DNA from: Nematostella vectensis
Lineage: Eukaryota > Cnidaria > Anthozoa > Actiniaria > Edwardsiidae
Length of the DNA stretch: 64,000 nt
Assembly: GCF_932526225.1 (NCBI RefSeq)
Contig: NC_064042.1
Coordinates: 4,077,001-4,141,000 of the forward strand
Direction: 5' to 3'
A program made the position numbers and the translations under genes. The notes under the pieces are model-generated. The model worked only from the letters and a program-made list of their open reading frames with translations, was not told the DNA's origin and did no database searches. Positions 1 through 11,440 of the stretch are shown here, piece by piece. Position 1 is the first letter of the stretch. Each line of letters starts with the position of its first letter.

Positions 1-200
1 GTATTTGGATTCGGATTGCACTTATGGGCCACCGTAGACATCAGTGTTGACATACAGATAATGTTTCATATAGAGTTTATTGACAAACATAAAAATAAAG
101 GTCGTGCGGTTCTGGGTCTAAAGTATTTATATCAAGTTAAGGTTTTAAAATGCTGTGACAGACACCGGAACCTGACGTATAAAGTATATCGTTTTTACAG

Positions 201-2076
201 GGAGCTGGCTGCGCATCACTTTTCCACGCTCTCCGGAATAGTTTTCGACCCGAAATTCTCGATGGCAGCAACATGTATAATTGCCATACGTAAGAGGAAC
301 GTTTCATTATACATCTAGGAAGTACACTTGATGCATGTAAAACCTTGTTGAAAACTTTATACTTTTTCCTTAAATGTAAATGCCTATTGAGGTCTGAGAA
401 GAAACAGCTATCCGAAACGTTTCCACAGATGCTGGCAGCACTTGAAAAGGTAAAGTTGACCAGGTTGCAACAGTCCCGCGGCTGCTTACATTCATTGTCG
501 TCATTGAATCGTTTATTGGTTCTTAGGTTTGATGGCGTGACAGGCTCCAAGATTTCTAAGAGGCTTTTCTTTCCTGAGCGCCTTCACTGCCGTGATATTC
601 ATGAGACGATGTAAGCATACTACCGGCAATCGCACCGATAACAGTTGTGTACGGATTTTTCGTTTGTTTTTGACTCAATACGATAGAAGTGCGCGATGTT
701 ATTTTAAATTACTTGAAATACTTCCCCAATCTAAATCAATTTATATATATCCAACAGAAAAATCTGGTCTACAAGCTAAAACCCTTCGTGGTCCACAGCG
801 GTAGACGAAATAATTCAGGACACTATATTGCGTACTGCAATGTTGATAATTCCTGGTGTTGCTTTGATGATGATCAGGTAAGATAATGTAACAAAAATTA
901 AGATATAGACAGCAAGACATCGCGTACTCAGGTTGCGCGGCATGACGTCATCGTCAAAGCCGCGTCGCAAATTGATCTACCATGTACGAATAATAGGTTA
1001 ACCTTGTTTTAGGTGACTCAAGTGTCTTGGGCCAAGGCCTCTGTCCAGGAAGCCTATTTGCTTTTCTATGCCTTGTACGAGGACAATGAAAACAAAGTAA
1101 AAAAATCCCAAGATGCTGCATTTTTTTTTTCAGATATTAGTTTGAGTAACTTTTGTGTTTATCATGAGGTCGGCAGCAATTCCCAGACGCAGCCAGAAAT
1201 GAAGACGGTAATATTGGTACCAAGAAAATTTCTATAGGTCTATAATATTTCTTAAGGTCTATAAAATGTTATAATAATCTATAATGATATGCTTCCACGT
1301 GCTTTTGCTTGGCCAGGATAACACCAAGGCAATAGATATCGAATCTGATGAGGAGGGTGGTCCCGGAGCAACCTTATCGAAGGGGCAGGTTTTCCATCCC
1401 GTAATCAGAATCAGAAATCAGACATCAGAATCCGGTAAAGGTAGTTAATATTTAGGGGACATTAACTTTTCAAGAGATTGAATAGAATGGAATAAGAGTA
1501 TATTTTTTCTTTGATGGATTTTTTTGTCAAACTCGTTCAACTCAAACTTGATTGATAGATCGATTGGTAAATTTTTAATATAATATTCCATGTCAAACGC
1601 TTATCCTGTTTCTCTGATAAAACACCAAAGAGATAATTCATAAAAAGCGCCCAATGAAACTTGATCTCTTATATATTAGGTTGCCACTGATGACATCATC
1701 ATTATTGACTCTTCTGACGATACACCGTCTTCAACTCTCGTAAGCTTAAATCATATTCTATCCCTTTCTTATCGTTTTCTTTGTAGTAGACATCAATACA
1801 TTAGTGTTAGCTTTGCGTGCAAACATGCATGCTGCCCGACCTCCCTTGCTGTGCCTCGGTCATGAGTTAATTCGAAAGTGTCTCAGATGCCATTGGATCG
1901 GAAGAAAAAAAATCACACAATATCTATATCTTTTGTCGTACCACCCGAAACAAATTAATCAAAATGTTTTACTTTTTTCTTACTTTAAGGCTTCCTCCTC
2001 TGAATCAGCGATTTCGAGCGATGACTCCATACCACCAAAGAGGAAAAAGGGAGGTTACTCTGATTTTCAGTTATAA
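201..2076 (+). CDS. Ubiquitin-specific protease (USP), 3' exons, 5' end outside window
   Basis: C-terminal half of a USP-type deubiquitinase, a cysteine protease that removes ubiquitin from proteins. Exon 201-289 reads SLFHALRNSF then LDGSNMYNCH, matching the USP 'pE.LdG.N.Y.C' block. Exon 527-610 reads GSKISKRLFFPERL, matching the 'K...FP..L' block. Exon 758-877 carries the catalytic His box (FVVHSGRRNNSGHYIAYC, then WCCFDDDQ). Exon 1013-1096 carries AYLLFYALYE, the usual end of the fold. Exons 1317-1388, 1680-1739 and 1990-2076 are all phase 0 and encode an acidic tail with DIIIIDSSDD, which resembles a SUMO-interaction motif, and PPKRKKG, a likely nuclear signal, ending SDFQL-stop. The Cys box must lie left of the window. 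The phase between 610 and 758 does not match, so one exon was missed or this copy is disrupted. The USP call is firm; the subfamily is unknown. Confidence 0.8.
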
Positions 2077-2628
2077 GTGAGTTTGCGACATATGTTTCTG
2101 CTCTTGGGTACTGCCTTCCCCTTGATGTAAATCAAACTACGATTATAACAATCTATCGAGAAAGAAATTAGGCCAAAAAGGTTGAGTTGCGATCTTTTGG
2201 TAGTTGCACCAGGGATACAATCAGGCGCGCACACCAACCGCCCTCCTTGGCGCTCAAAAAGTAGGTCATTTCTTATTAAAGGAATCTTCAAATACCATGG
2301 TTTTCATTATGAAACCTATGACGGCGCACCCCCTCCCCCCCATAGCCAGTTCTGGGTACGCTCCTGTGCAGGAGCCGAAATGATCCCAGGACCCGAAACG
2401 ATCCCAGGACCCGAAATAATCCCCAAAAGTATCCCAACTGATCTCGGGACCCGAAACGATACCGAGGAGTTCCCGAAACCAGCCCCACGGAATTGCGGTA
2501 ATGGACAAAGGGAAAGCAGAAGAAAGCACTTCCAATTCTTAAAGCATAATTAAGGGTTGACAGCGAATCTATTTCTAAATAACGTGACAACAACATAAAA
2601 TCAAAATCTGTACTTTTGCACTTAAGTG
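2077..2628. other. Intergenic, no gene seen
   Basis: No coding signal. At about 2382-2462 a short degenerate direct repeat of GGACCCGAAA-type units (16-17 bp period) occurs beside a C-rich run. Confidence 0.5.
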
Positions 2629-4400
2629 ATATATTTACCATGCTCTCTGATGCTCTTCGTAAATTTACCATGCTCTCTGATGCTTCTCGTAAATTTACCA
2701 TGCTCTCTGATGCTCTTCGTAAATTTACCACGCTCTCTGATGCTCTTCGTAAATTTACCACGCTCTCTGATGCTCTTCGTAAATTTACCATGCTCTCTGA
2801 TGCTCTTCGTAAATTTACCACGCTCTCTGATGCTCTTCGTAAATTTACCACGCTCTCTGATGCTCTTCGTAAATTTACCACGCTCTCTGATGCTCTTCGT
2901 AAATTTACCATGCTCTCTGATGCTCTTCGTAAATTTACCACGCTCTCTCATGCTCTTCGTAAATTTACCACGCTCTCTGATGCTCTTCGTAAATTTACCA
3001 TGCTCTCTGATGTTCTTCGTAAATTTACCATGCTCTCTGATGCTCTTCGTAAATTTACAATGCTCTCTGATGCTTCTCGTAAATTTACCATGCTCTCTGA
3101 TGCTCTTCGTAAATTTACCACTTTCTCTGATGCTCTTCGTAAATTTACCATGCTCTCTGACGCTCTTCGTAAATTTACCACGCTCTCTGATGCTCTTCGT
3201 AAATTTACCACGCTCTCTGATGCTCTTCGTAAATTTACCACGCTCTCTGATGTATCTTCGTAAATTTACCACGCTCTCTGATGCTCTTCGTAAATTTACC
3301 ACGCTCTCTGATTCTCTTCGTAAATTTACCACGCTCTCTGATGCTCTTCGTAAATTTACCACGCTCTCTGATGCTCTTCGTAAATTTACCATGCTCTCTG
3401 ATGCTCTTCGTAAATTTACCATGCTCTCTGATGCTCTTCGTAAATTTACCATGCTCTCTGATGCTCTTCGTAAATTTACCATGCTCTCTGATGCTTCTCG
3501 TAAATTTACCATGCTCTCTGATGCTCTTCGTAAATTTACCACTTTCTCTGATGCTCTTCGTAAATTTACCATGCTCTCTGATGCTCTTCGTAAATTTACC
3601 ACGCTCTCTGATGCTCTTCGTAAATTTACCACGCTCTCTGATGCTCTTCGTAAATTTACCACGCTCTCTGATGCTCTTCGTAAATTTACCACGCTCTCTG
3701 ATGCTTTTCGTAAATTTACCATGCTCTCTGATTCTCTTCGTAAATTTACCACGCTCTCTGATGCTCTTCGTAAATTTACCACGCTCTCTGATGCTCTTCG
3801 TAAATTTACCATGCTCTCTGATGCTCTTCGTAAATTTACCACGCTCTCTGATGCTCTTCGTAAATTTACCATGCTCTCTGATGCTTCTCGTAAATTTACC
3901 ATGCTCTCTGATGCTCTTCGTAAATTTACCATGCTCTCTGATGCTTCTCGTAAATTTACCATGCTCTCTGATGCTATTCGTAAATTTACCATGCTCTCTG
4001 ATGCTTCTCGTAAATTTACCATGCTCTCTGATGCTCTTCGTAAATTTACCATGCTCTCTGATGCTCTTCGTAAATTTACCACGCTCTCTGATGCCCTTCG
4101 TAAATTTACCACGCTCTCTGATGCTCTTCGTAAATTTACCACGCTCTCTGATGCTCTTCGTAAATTTACCACACTCCCTGATGCGTCTCCTAAATTTACC
4201 ACGCTCTCTGATGCTCTTCGTAAATTTACCATGCTCTCTGATGCTTTCCGTAAATTTACCATGCTCCCTGAAGCTTATCGTTAATTAACCAGGCTCCCTG
4301 ATGAGTCTCGTAAATTTACCATGCTCTCTGATGCTCTCCGTAAATTAATACCATGCTCTCTGATGCTCTTCGTAAATTTACCATGCTCTCTGATGCTTCT
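2629..4400. repeat. 30-bp minisatellite, about 59 copies
   Basis: Tandem array of a 30-bp unit, core GCTCTCTGATGCTCTTCGTA followed by AATTTACCAT or AATTTACCAC. Copies differ mainly at one C/T site and by variants GCTTCTCG, TTTCTC and GATTCTC. One extra base near 3252 shifts the register. Because the period is a multiple of three, long open frames exist on both strands, but they have no independent coding signature. The order of variants repeats at a spacing of about 420 bp. A decayed inverted fragment of the unit follows at about 4420-4500. Confidence 0.95.
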
Positions 4401-5286
4401 CGCACCAACAGACCAAGGTAAATTTACAGAGAACATCAGAGCAAGATAAATTTATGAGGAGCATTAAATAAATTCGCGGGGAAAATCAGAGCAAGGAATC
4501 TTACTGGAAGAATCAGAATTGTGACGCACTCCAAGCTGCTTATATCGCTGGCGAACGAACAACACTGCCGCGCAAGCCGTGATAAAGTCCAGAGAACGAC
4601 AAACGGAAATCAAAAATAAATAAATCTGACACACGAAAACTTACTTAACTTGCAAGTTGCCTATACAAGTTGCCTATCATCATTAGCTAGCTAACGTTAG
4701 AGTTCAGGTGCTTCAGGCTTCAGTAGTTGGAAAGTGAAAATGCTAGTCACGTGACGGGAGTTGCGTGACAGATGCTTGGGTCTCTGCCGCTTATCTTCTT
4801 GGGTTGGTTCTGGGAATAATACATCTGCGTCTTGTCTCCCATAGCAACACCAAAGAAACGTTTTTAGAACCAATATCATTTACACTCTTTTTATTGGTAA
4901 TAATTAACGGGAACTAGGTTTGAACTTATCCTTCGACCCTGAATGACTCTGTGTCTTCACATCGTATAAACTTATTGTGTGAGCTTGAATTGTGACATAA
5001 GTAGTTTTGATAAAAAAATATGTTGTAGACAGGGGTGATCACTCTATCTTTTAGGGTATAAAATCCTACCAACCGCTATCCTTTTTGGGGTATTCAAAAA
5101 CTATTCCACCTCTTTTATCCCTAAGGAGTCCCCACACTAGTGGATCATGATATCCTAATAGAACAACTGGAAATGAAAGTTGTCGGAAAAAGGATTGTAC
5201 AGTATCAAAGAAAATCAGGAAAAAAAATTGAGAAAAATGTTTTTAGTGCTTTTAAGCACTTATAAGGTTACAAATTGCATGGTCAT
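4401..5286. other. Intergenic, no gene seen
   Basis: Apart from the inverted minisatellite fragment at its left edge I see no gene, RNA or clear transposon end here. Confidence 0.5.
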
Positions 5287-5553
5287 ATCAAACATATTCC
5301 CCACGGATAGTGTCCTTCGTATGCATTGCCTTATATGGGCATTGATGCCCATATTTAGAAGATCTTAAGTTTTCCCGCTCCCTGATCTCCAGAAAACATG
5401 GTGAAAAATGCTTATTCCTTTCAATTTGAGACTCGAGGCAAAAATGTGTCAAAAAAACTTTATCGCTTGGTCAAATCTTTATCACACAAGTCTTGAAAAG
5501 CCCTTAGACCCAGGCCTCCAAGAGATTGGCCGAGCAAGATTTAAGGTCACATT
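5287..5553. repeat. Dispersed repeat, copy A
   Basis: Shares two blocks with 15971-16388: an AACATATTCCCCACGG block running to CCCATATTTAGAAGA, and an AAAAGCCC-TAGACCC-GG block running to GATTGGCCGAG and AGGTCAC. Spacing differs between copies. Probably a decayed transposable element; class unknown. Confidence 0.65.
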
Positions 5554-5882
5554 GATATGCTACTCCCATCTATCAAGAAGTAAAAAAATGCTGTTGACCA
5601 CACCCAAAGAGTTAAAATTGATTTTGCTGACAATCACTCATCCCTGTTTACTTTATGGGAGTCCCCCCCCCATGCTATGAAACCACCTTCTAAATAAACA
5701 GAAATTAGATTACTGTCGAAAAAACTAATGAAAAAGTGTCCTCAATTTGATGCAGACTTTTTGATGTAAACAGGAGATTAGGAATTCTGAACATAGAAAA
5801 ACATTTTTTTAACAATTGCTATTGTTTTTGCCTATTTTTGCAATGCTATAATGATATTTTTTTATCGAAGATTGAAAAAATA

Positions 5883-6175
5883 CAGGCCCGTACGCACCCA
5901 CCTCCCCCCCTTCCCCCATAACGGCCGAAAGTCTACTTTCGGTTCTCAATAAACGTGCTATTCGTAAACAAAACTATAAAGCATAAGCTAGATCCACTCT
6001 GGTTTGTCTTAAGTCAGACTTTATAGTTTTAGCCAAATCAGACAATAAACGGGGGTGGTCAGATTTTTATCAGAAAACTTCCTCCCTCCCCCAGAAAAAT
6101 AAGGTCCACTTTTTTGGATTTCGCACCTCCCCCCCCCCCCCCCCCACTTCAAGAGAAATCCTGGGTACGGGCCTG
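5883..6175. mobile_element. MITE with CAGGCCCGTAC inverted ends
   Basis: About 293 bp. The left end is CAGGCCCGTACGCACCC and the right end is the reverse complement of CAGGCCCGTACCC. C-rich tracts lie just inside both ends and there is no coding content. Single-ended relatives (GGGTACGGGCCTG next to a C tract) sit at about 31433 and 41190 inside units 2 and 3. No clear target duplication was seen. Confidence 0.6.
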
Positions 6176-7701
6176 AAATATGAGGCAGGTGTTTGAAAGT
6201 TGTTAGTAGGTCTAATAGATACATAGGACTATTAAATTATAGCATCCTTTTACAGTGGACGCTATATGTCTGTTGTTTATGCAAGTGTGAAATTATTTTA
6301 CCTGGTTTCCTTGACGCAAACATCCTGCAGCAAGATTCCTGCCATTCAGCTGAGGTATCACTCTTTTGGGCAAGTGTGTATATTACTATCCACTGAAAGC
6401 AGCTTGCCACATTAATTAATTAATTAATTAATATTATTTATGTATAGCCGAAGGGACTTAGTTCGGCACACAGTGTGTCTAGTTCGACAAACTATAGTTC
6501 GTTACAGAACATATCAAATCCAAACAGTCCAAAGGAAGCAAAACGCAGAATAAACGGATTCCAACCACCTCGTGAAACGACATGATGCATGACTTTCCAT
6601 GATGCACTTCGTCAAAGCATATTATCAACCGCCGCGCGTCGTGATGGCGCGCAGATTATCTTAGTCATGAAGGCAAGATGGAATAGCTCCGAGGAAGAAA
6701 CTAGCTTGATTACTGCCGAATGCCTCGACAATGAAAATTCAAGATTTAAATTTGAAAACAGATGTTTTCTTTGCCTTTCAAATTCACGGCCTTCTCCCGG
6801 ATGATTTAACGATTTAATTTCAATACCTAAGCATTTTATACTTTATTTTATTTTTCTTGGTAAAGATTGCACTGATGGTCACAAGAAATTTGTTTCCTAC
6901 AGCTAAAAATGACTACAAATAACGAACTTTCAAAAATAGCGTGGCGCGCGCCGGGGATGGCGTCATTTTCGATTGCCAGTGAAGCGCGCGCAGACAGTTT
7001 GAAAAATAAAATACACCTACAATAACCTCATTTTCTAGCCAAAGTTGGCAAAATATTCCTCGACCTCAGGGCTTAGTTGTAGTCTAATTATTCTTCTGGC
7101 AAATCCTAATCAAATCTGTGCTTGATATGTTTTTTTTAGTCAGTCAAAAGCTAAGACAACCGGTTCGTGCAATCCCAGTAAAACAATAAGGACAGCAAGA
7201 TGACGTGATCAAATTTCAGAGACCAGTTGATTCAGGTAGTCTATCTTCACGGCCAAAATTTGCCCCTTAGGAGTGAGGTAGTTAATAGTTTACTAAAGGC
7301 CTGATGAATCGAACTAGCTAAAGTATTAAGGTAGAGAGTCCTTAGAATACGAAATATTTGTCGTTATGTCCATGTCGTTATTTCGAAGATAAGAGTGCGC
7401 GCTCATGTCGTTATGTCGTTAGTGTGCACTAGGCATTACAAAAATGTAAACAAACAAGACGGCGGGGCAATGTTTTGGAGTCTTAGTTTGCATTGCAAAA
7501 CTCACAACCCAAATATACTCACCATTATTTCATATGTATGAAAAAACACACACATGAGCTAGCTTGTGACTCCAACTTAAAACCAAAATGAAACCAAATT
7601 CCTTAGGTTTCATTTTTCTTGTCTTACACATTTAATAAGGATAATTTGACATTTTCTTCGATGCATTTTGACGGATTTTTCCCCCGAATTTCAAGCGTTT
7701 T
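6176..7701. other. Intergenic, no gene seen
   Basis: Contains an ATTA microsatellite near 6411-6432 and GCGC-rich patches near 6640 and 6950. No convincing gene or RNA. Confidence 0.5.
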
Positions 7702-8462
7702 TTCCCTGCTAGCAGATGCCTCTTTTCTCTTTATTTCGCTGTGCATGGGTCGAAACTGTTTTTGTTGCGCATGCGTGAGCGTTGATAAGCGACCGACGTG
7801 CCAAAACCCGTACCATCGCGCGAAAGCTGTCAATATGCTAATATGCTTTGCATGGGTTTAGTCGGAAATCATGAATCAAACTCCGGTTAGTTCTCCTCTT
7901 CGAAAAAAGAAAACAACTGTTCAATTTCAATCACCTAAAACGTCACTAAAAAGATTGAACAGCAAACGCAGCAAAGACGAGTTTTGTCTTGTTTGTGGGA
8001 TTAATTTCAAGACATCTGGGCAGGCGAGTTTCTTCAATGTAAATATCGCACAGTTGGACTCGAAGAAAATGTTACAAAACATTTTGGTAAAGTTAGATCA
8101 GCTATTTCCAGAAGAATATGCAAAACCTGTAAACGGAAGGTTGACTCGTTGGTCAAAAGAGAGAAAATTCTGAATGAATGGCTTGTTTTATAATTCGTCG
8201 CGTGATATTTCTACGGAGGACGCCGTTTCGAATGCGGGCTTATTATCCCGCAGCGGATATACGTTTCATGCATGCGCTAGTCATTGTGGACTCAAATAGT
8301 GGCCAGTAATTAATGAACGGAGAATGCGCTCTGGATCTCCCGTCCACGATCGTGGACGGCGGTTTGATCCAACGAACTTGCGACCCATGGCAGAGGTATC
8401 TTTTCTTCGCGAACTCCAGCCCAGCGAAATACAGAGAAAAGAGGCCCTCTGCTAGCAGGGAA
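7702..8462. mobile_element. Inverted-end element, parent of a foldback family
   Basis: The left end, TTCCCTGCTAGCAGATGCCT continuing through TTTATTTCGCTG, is matched in reverse complement by 8422-8462, giving inverted ends of about 41 bp. The same ends joined almost back to back, with no interior, form the foldback elements at 31186-31289 and 40936-41038. This longer copy keeps an interior that includes a small zinc-binding reading frame. Confidence 0.65.
7871..8190 (+). pseudogene. Small CxxC...CxxC zinc-binding protein inside the 7702-8462 element, frameshifted
   Basis: The first frame starts MNQTPVSSPLRKKK and reaches FCLVCGINFKTSGQ. The second half is in another frame, with RRICKTCKRKVDSLVKRE ending NEWLVL-stop near 8190. 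The two CxxC pairs suggest one zinc-binding domain broken by a net one-base shift near 8030. A short intron is the alternative. I do not recognise the family. Its position between the inverted ends suggests a transposon-borne or captured gene. Confidence 0.5.
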
Positions 8463-9100
8463 AAGTGTTTTTTGCTGCTTACTAGAAAATCACGCGCAAG
8501 TGCTCATGGACAGGGTGTCAAACTCCCCCTAGAATTCGATGGTGATATCAAACACGCACGCGCACTATTAAGGGAGCTCCCTAGCAAAGCTCCGAAAAAT
8601 CTGTCAATCAAATCAGTTGAGTCGAGAATTCAAAGCGTGCGGACGTGTTCCACGGGAGTAAATCCGAGCCCGTGTCAAATCCGAGTCCGAGTCAAAATGC
8701 CGAGTCACATAAAAATACGTCAAAATGGTCTATAGCGAGAAGTAATGGTTCGAGAATGACGATAATCTTATTTTCGGACACCGCGAGCAGAACTATGGTC
8801 CTATTTCAGGACAAAATGAGACGTCCCTTGTCCCCGTGCACCACAGGGTGCCCCATCGCGAATGTAAAAACTCTTGGCCACCGGCGGTGAATAACCAAGA
8901 TAAACACTGGCAGACAGCCAAACTTGGTGAACGTTATCCAGGCATCAAGGGGGTGCAGCCTAATAGTCACGTGACCTGACGTCATGGATGACGTCATCAA
9001 CTCAAGCAGGGAACACTGGCAGACAACCAAACTTGGAGAACGTTGTCATCATTATTGACCTTTATACGAGGTTTTTTCAGCTATCGCGCTGGTATTATCT
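8463..9100. other. Intergenic with a 37-bp direct repeat
   Basis: 8903-8940 and 9010-9049 are near-identical direct copies (ACACTGGCAGAC, CAAACTTGG, GAACGTT). CACGTGAC and TGACGTCA motifs lie between them. No gene seen. Confidence 0.5.
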
Positions 9101-9169
9101 TTGTACGCAATTGCAAGGGTCTCTGGGACTATCTTACGCGCTAGTGGTATTTCTAGAGCCCACCCTTTG

Positions 9170-9600
9170 ATCACACAGATCCGCGATATGAGCATTTCAC
9201 GCGCTATTAACTCTACTGCCTACCCTTTGATCACATGGATCCGCGATATGAGCATCCTAGGCACTAGTGACTCTGCCTACCTGTTGATAACCTGGATCCT
9301 CGATATGAGCATTTCACGCGCTAATAACTCTACTGCCTACCTTTTGATCACATGGATCCTCGATATGAGCATTTCACGCGCTAATAACTCTACTGCCTAC
9401 TCTTTGATCACATGGATTCGCGATATGAGCATTTCACGCGCTATTAACTCTACTGATTACCCTTGATCACATGGATCCGCGATACGAGCATTTCACGCGC
9501 TAATAACTCCACTGCCTACCCGCTGATAACATGGATCCGCGATATGAGCATCTTATGCGCTAGTAACTCTACTACCTACCCGTTGATAACATGGGTCTGT
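9170..9600. repeat. 60-bp minisatellite beyond unit 1 tail, about 7 copies
   Basis: The unit includes GGATCCGCGATATGAGCAT, then TTCACGCGCTA or CTTATGCGCTA and ACTCTACTGCCTACCC. The same unit follows the tail exon of units 2, 3 and 5 in different copy numbers. On the minus strand the first copy supplies the last codons and stop of the tail in units 2, 3 and 5. Confidence 0.9.
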
Positions 9601-9650
9601 GGCTTTAGTTCTGTGCAACTCCTGGTACTCACTCCCTCTTATGTCTGTGC

Positions 9651-10268
9651 CTACTCCCCTCTCGTCCCTACCACCAGGCCTGGCCGCAATGCGTGTCCCA
9701 GGATGCAGTGGGGCATACTGCGCATTCTCGCTGTGTTGTGTCGTCGCCTGTAGGGACTGGCCGCAATGCGTGTCCCAGGATGCAGTGGGGCATACTGCGC
9801 ATTCTCGCTGTGTTGTGTCGTCGCCTGTAAAGACTGGTACACTTTAGGTGGTAAACCTCGTTTTCTTGTGTTCTCGTAACCTGGCTCGCCTTGATCACCT
9901 GTGTCGTTCCTTGCTCTCCTCGCGGGTGGATTCTGTCTACTCATTCTCGTGCTATCGACGCTATCGTACTTGCGATTGCCTGGCACATGCCGATCACGTG
10001 ATGCATGTCTATTCATAGCTTCATACTGCGTGACATTGCCCTCTTGCGTTACATCCTCGTATTGCGTGACATTGCTCCTTTGCGTTACATCTTCGTATTG
10101 CGTTACGTTTCTACGGTTGTGTGGTCGTACTGGTGTATTGTTTACTGGTTCGTATTGTGGAATGGGGTCAGGGGTGGGTCCCCTATTATCCGATGGGGCG
10201 ACCTCATAGTCTCCCATCTCTGGTATTACATGTTGGTCTTGGTTGACGTTTTCTTGCATTGCCACATT
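9651..10268 (-). pseudogene. Unit 1 tyrosine-rich tail exon, frameshifted C-terminus
   Basis: Begins NVAMQENVNQDQH as in the paralogues and keeps TQYEDV twice, TQYEAM, KYDSV, GYENT, VYQSL and QYAPL. After AAS the frame is shifted by the 77-bp duplication and ends VVGTRGE-stop. The distal SEYQEL and PCYQRV motifs are therefore lost. Confidence 0.85.
9681..9834. repeat. 77-bp tandem duplication in unit 1 tail
   Basis: Two copies (9681-9757 and 9758-9834) both begin TGGCCGCAATGCGTGTCCCA and run through GTGTTGTGTCGTCGCCTGTA. Units 2, 3 and 5 have one copy. 77 is not a multiple of three, so the reading frame shifts. Confidence 0.9.
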
Positions 10269-10353
10269 CTGAAGAATAATATTTTTTATAATGTTTATTG
10301 TAGCCTACTTCTCAAGGTGTTGAATAGATGCTATAGAAAACACAAATGTTTAC

Positions 10354-10471
10354 CTGGAATCCAGAGAAGCCTGGGTTATCAGCTTCAGGTTATGTTAACT
10401 CAAGAACAAGAATATGTAACGATAGCTGGATAGTAACAAGTTTTTATGCCTTCTTTTTATTGTTGTAAGAG
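10354..10471 (-). pseudogene. Unit 1 juxtamembrane mini-exons with damaged splice sites
   Basis: The 22-nt exon (10471-10450) is followed by GC instead of the GT found in units 2, 3 and 5. The 37-nt exon (10390-10354) lacks its polypyrimidine tract and AG: unit 3 has CCTTTTCCCAACAGACC where unit 1 has only CC, consistent with a 15-nt deletion between short ACC repeats. Confidence 0.75.
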
Positions 10472-10849
10472 CTGCAAAACAAGAAAGTATCCTTTATTAG
10501 TACTATTTCGAGGATGGCTGAAATACTACTCGACATGTTAACATATCTGACGGACTTACCTGCCCTCTTCAGCACCACGATGTAGACAATCAGACCAAAG
10601 ATGACCAAGAACAAGATGGCGACCAGCACAGCGAGACCAACAATGGTGGAGTTCTGATCATTTACCTCGACAGCTGGAACAAAGTGTAGTATAGACCGTA
10701 TAAGATACATAAAGTAGAGGTGTAAAATGTGACGTAGCGATATTACTCTCCTACTGGTGTCTAATCACGTGACAAACTCGTGGATAGAAACTTGACAAGA
10801 ACTTGTGCCTGTTAGTTGAGATAGCCCTGACGATCAACTGAAAAGCACA

Positions 10850-11440
10850 CGGACCTGTGGGGGTGGTACTGATGCTCACGTGACTAGCACACGTACCTGT
10901 GGGTGTGGTACTAATGGTCACGTTACTAGCACACGTACCGGTGGGGGTAGTACTTATGATCACGTGACTTGCACACGTACATGTTAGGGTGGTACTGATG
11001 CTCACGTGACTAGCACACGGACCTGTGGGGGTGGTACTGATGCTCACGTGACTAGCACACGTACCTGTGGGGGTGGTACTAATGGTCACGTGACTAGCAC
11101 ACGTACCGGTGGGGGTGGTACTTATGATCACGTGACTTGCACACGTACATGTTAGGGTGGTACTGATGCTCACGTGACTAGCAAAAATACCTATTGGGGT
11201 AGTCCTGATGATCACGTGACTCGCACGTGGGGATTGTCCCATGGTCAGGTGACTAGCACACGTACCTGTGGGGGTGGTCCTGATGGTCACGTGACTAGCA
11301 CACATACCTGTGGGGGTGGTACTGATGGTCATGTGACTATAGCACACGTACCTGTGGGGTTGGTACTGATGGTCATGTGACTAGCACACGTACCTGTGGG
11401 GAGTGGTCCTGATGGTCATGCGACTAGCACACGTACCTGT
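10850..11440. repeat. 42-bp minisatellite of FN3 exon end plus splice donor, unit 1
   Basis: About 14 degenerate copies. Read on the minus strand, each copy resembles the last codons of the FN3 exon (CACCCCCACAG) followed by its donor GTACGTGTG and a CACGTGAC core. Unit 3 has about 8 copies at 36785-37117; units 2 and 5 have about 2-3. The array lies between the FN3 and TM exons. Confidence 0.85.

Noticed and set aside
2616-4288. Very long open frames (over 500 codons) on both strands
   Set aside because: They are produced by a 30-bp repeat whose period is a multiple of three. All are simple decapeptide repeats with no start context or flanking exons.
2629-4400. CRISPR-like array
   Set aside because: Copies are contiguous with no unique spacers, and the surroundings are clearly eukaryotic.
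9101-9753. Plus-strand repeat protein (IRDMSI...NSTAYPLITW)
   Set aside because: It lies in the 60-bp minisatellite and runs antisense into the tail exon. The same plus-strand frame recurs wherever the minisatellite does, which duplication explains.
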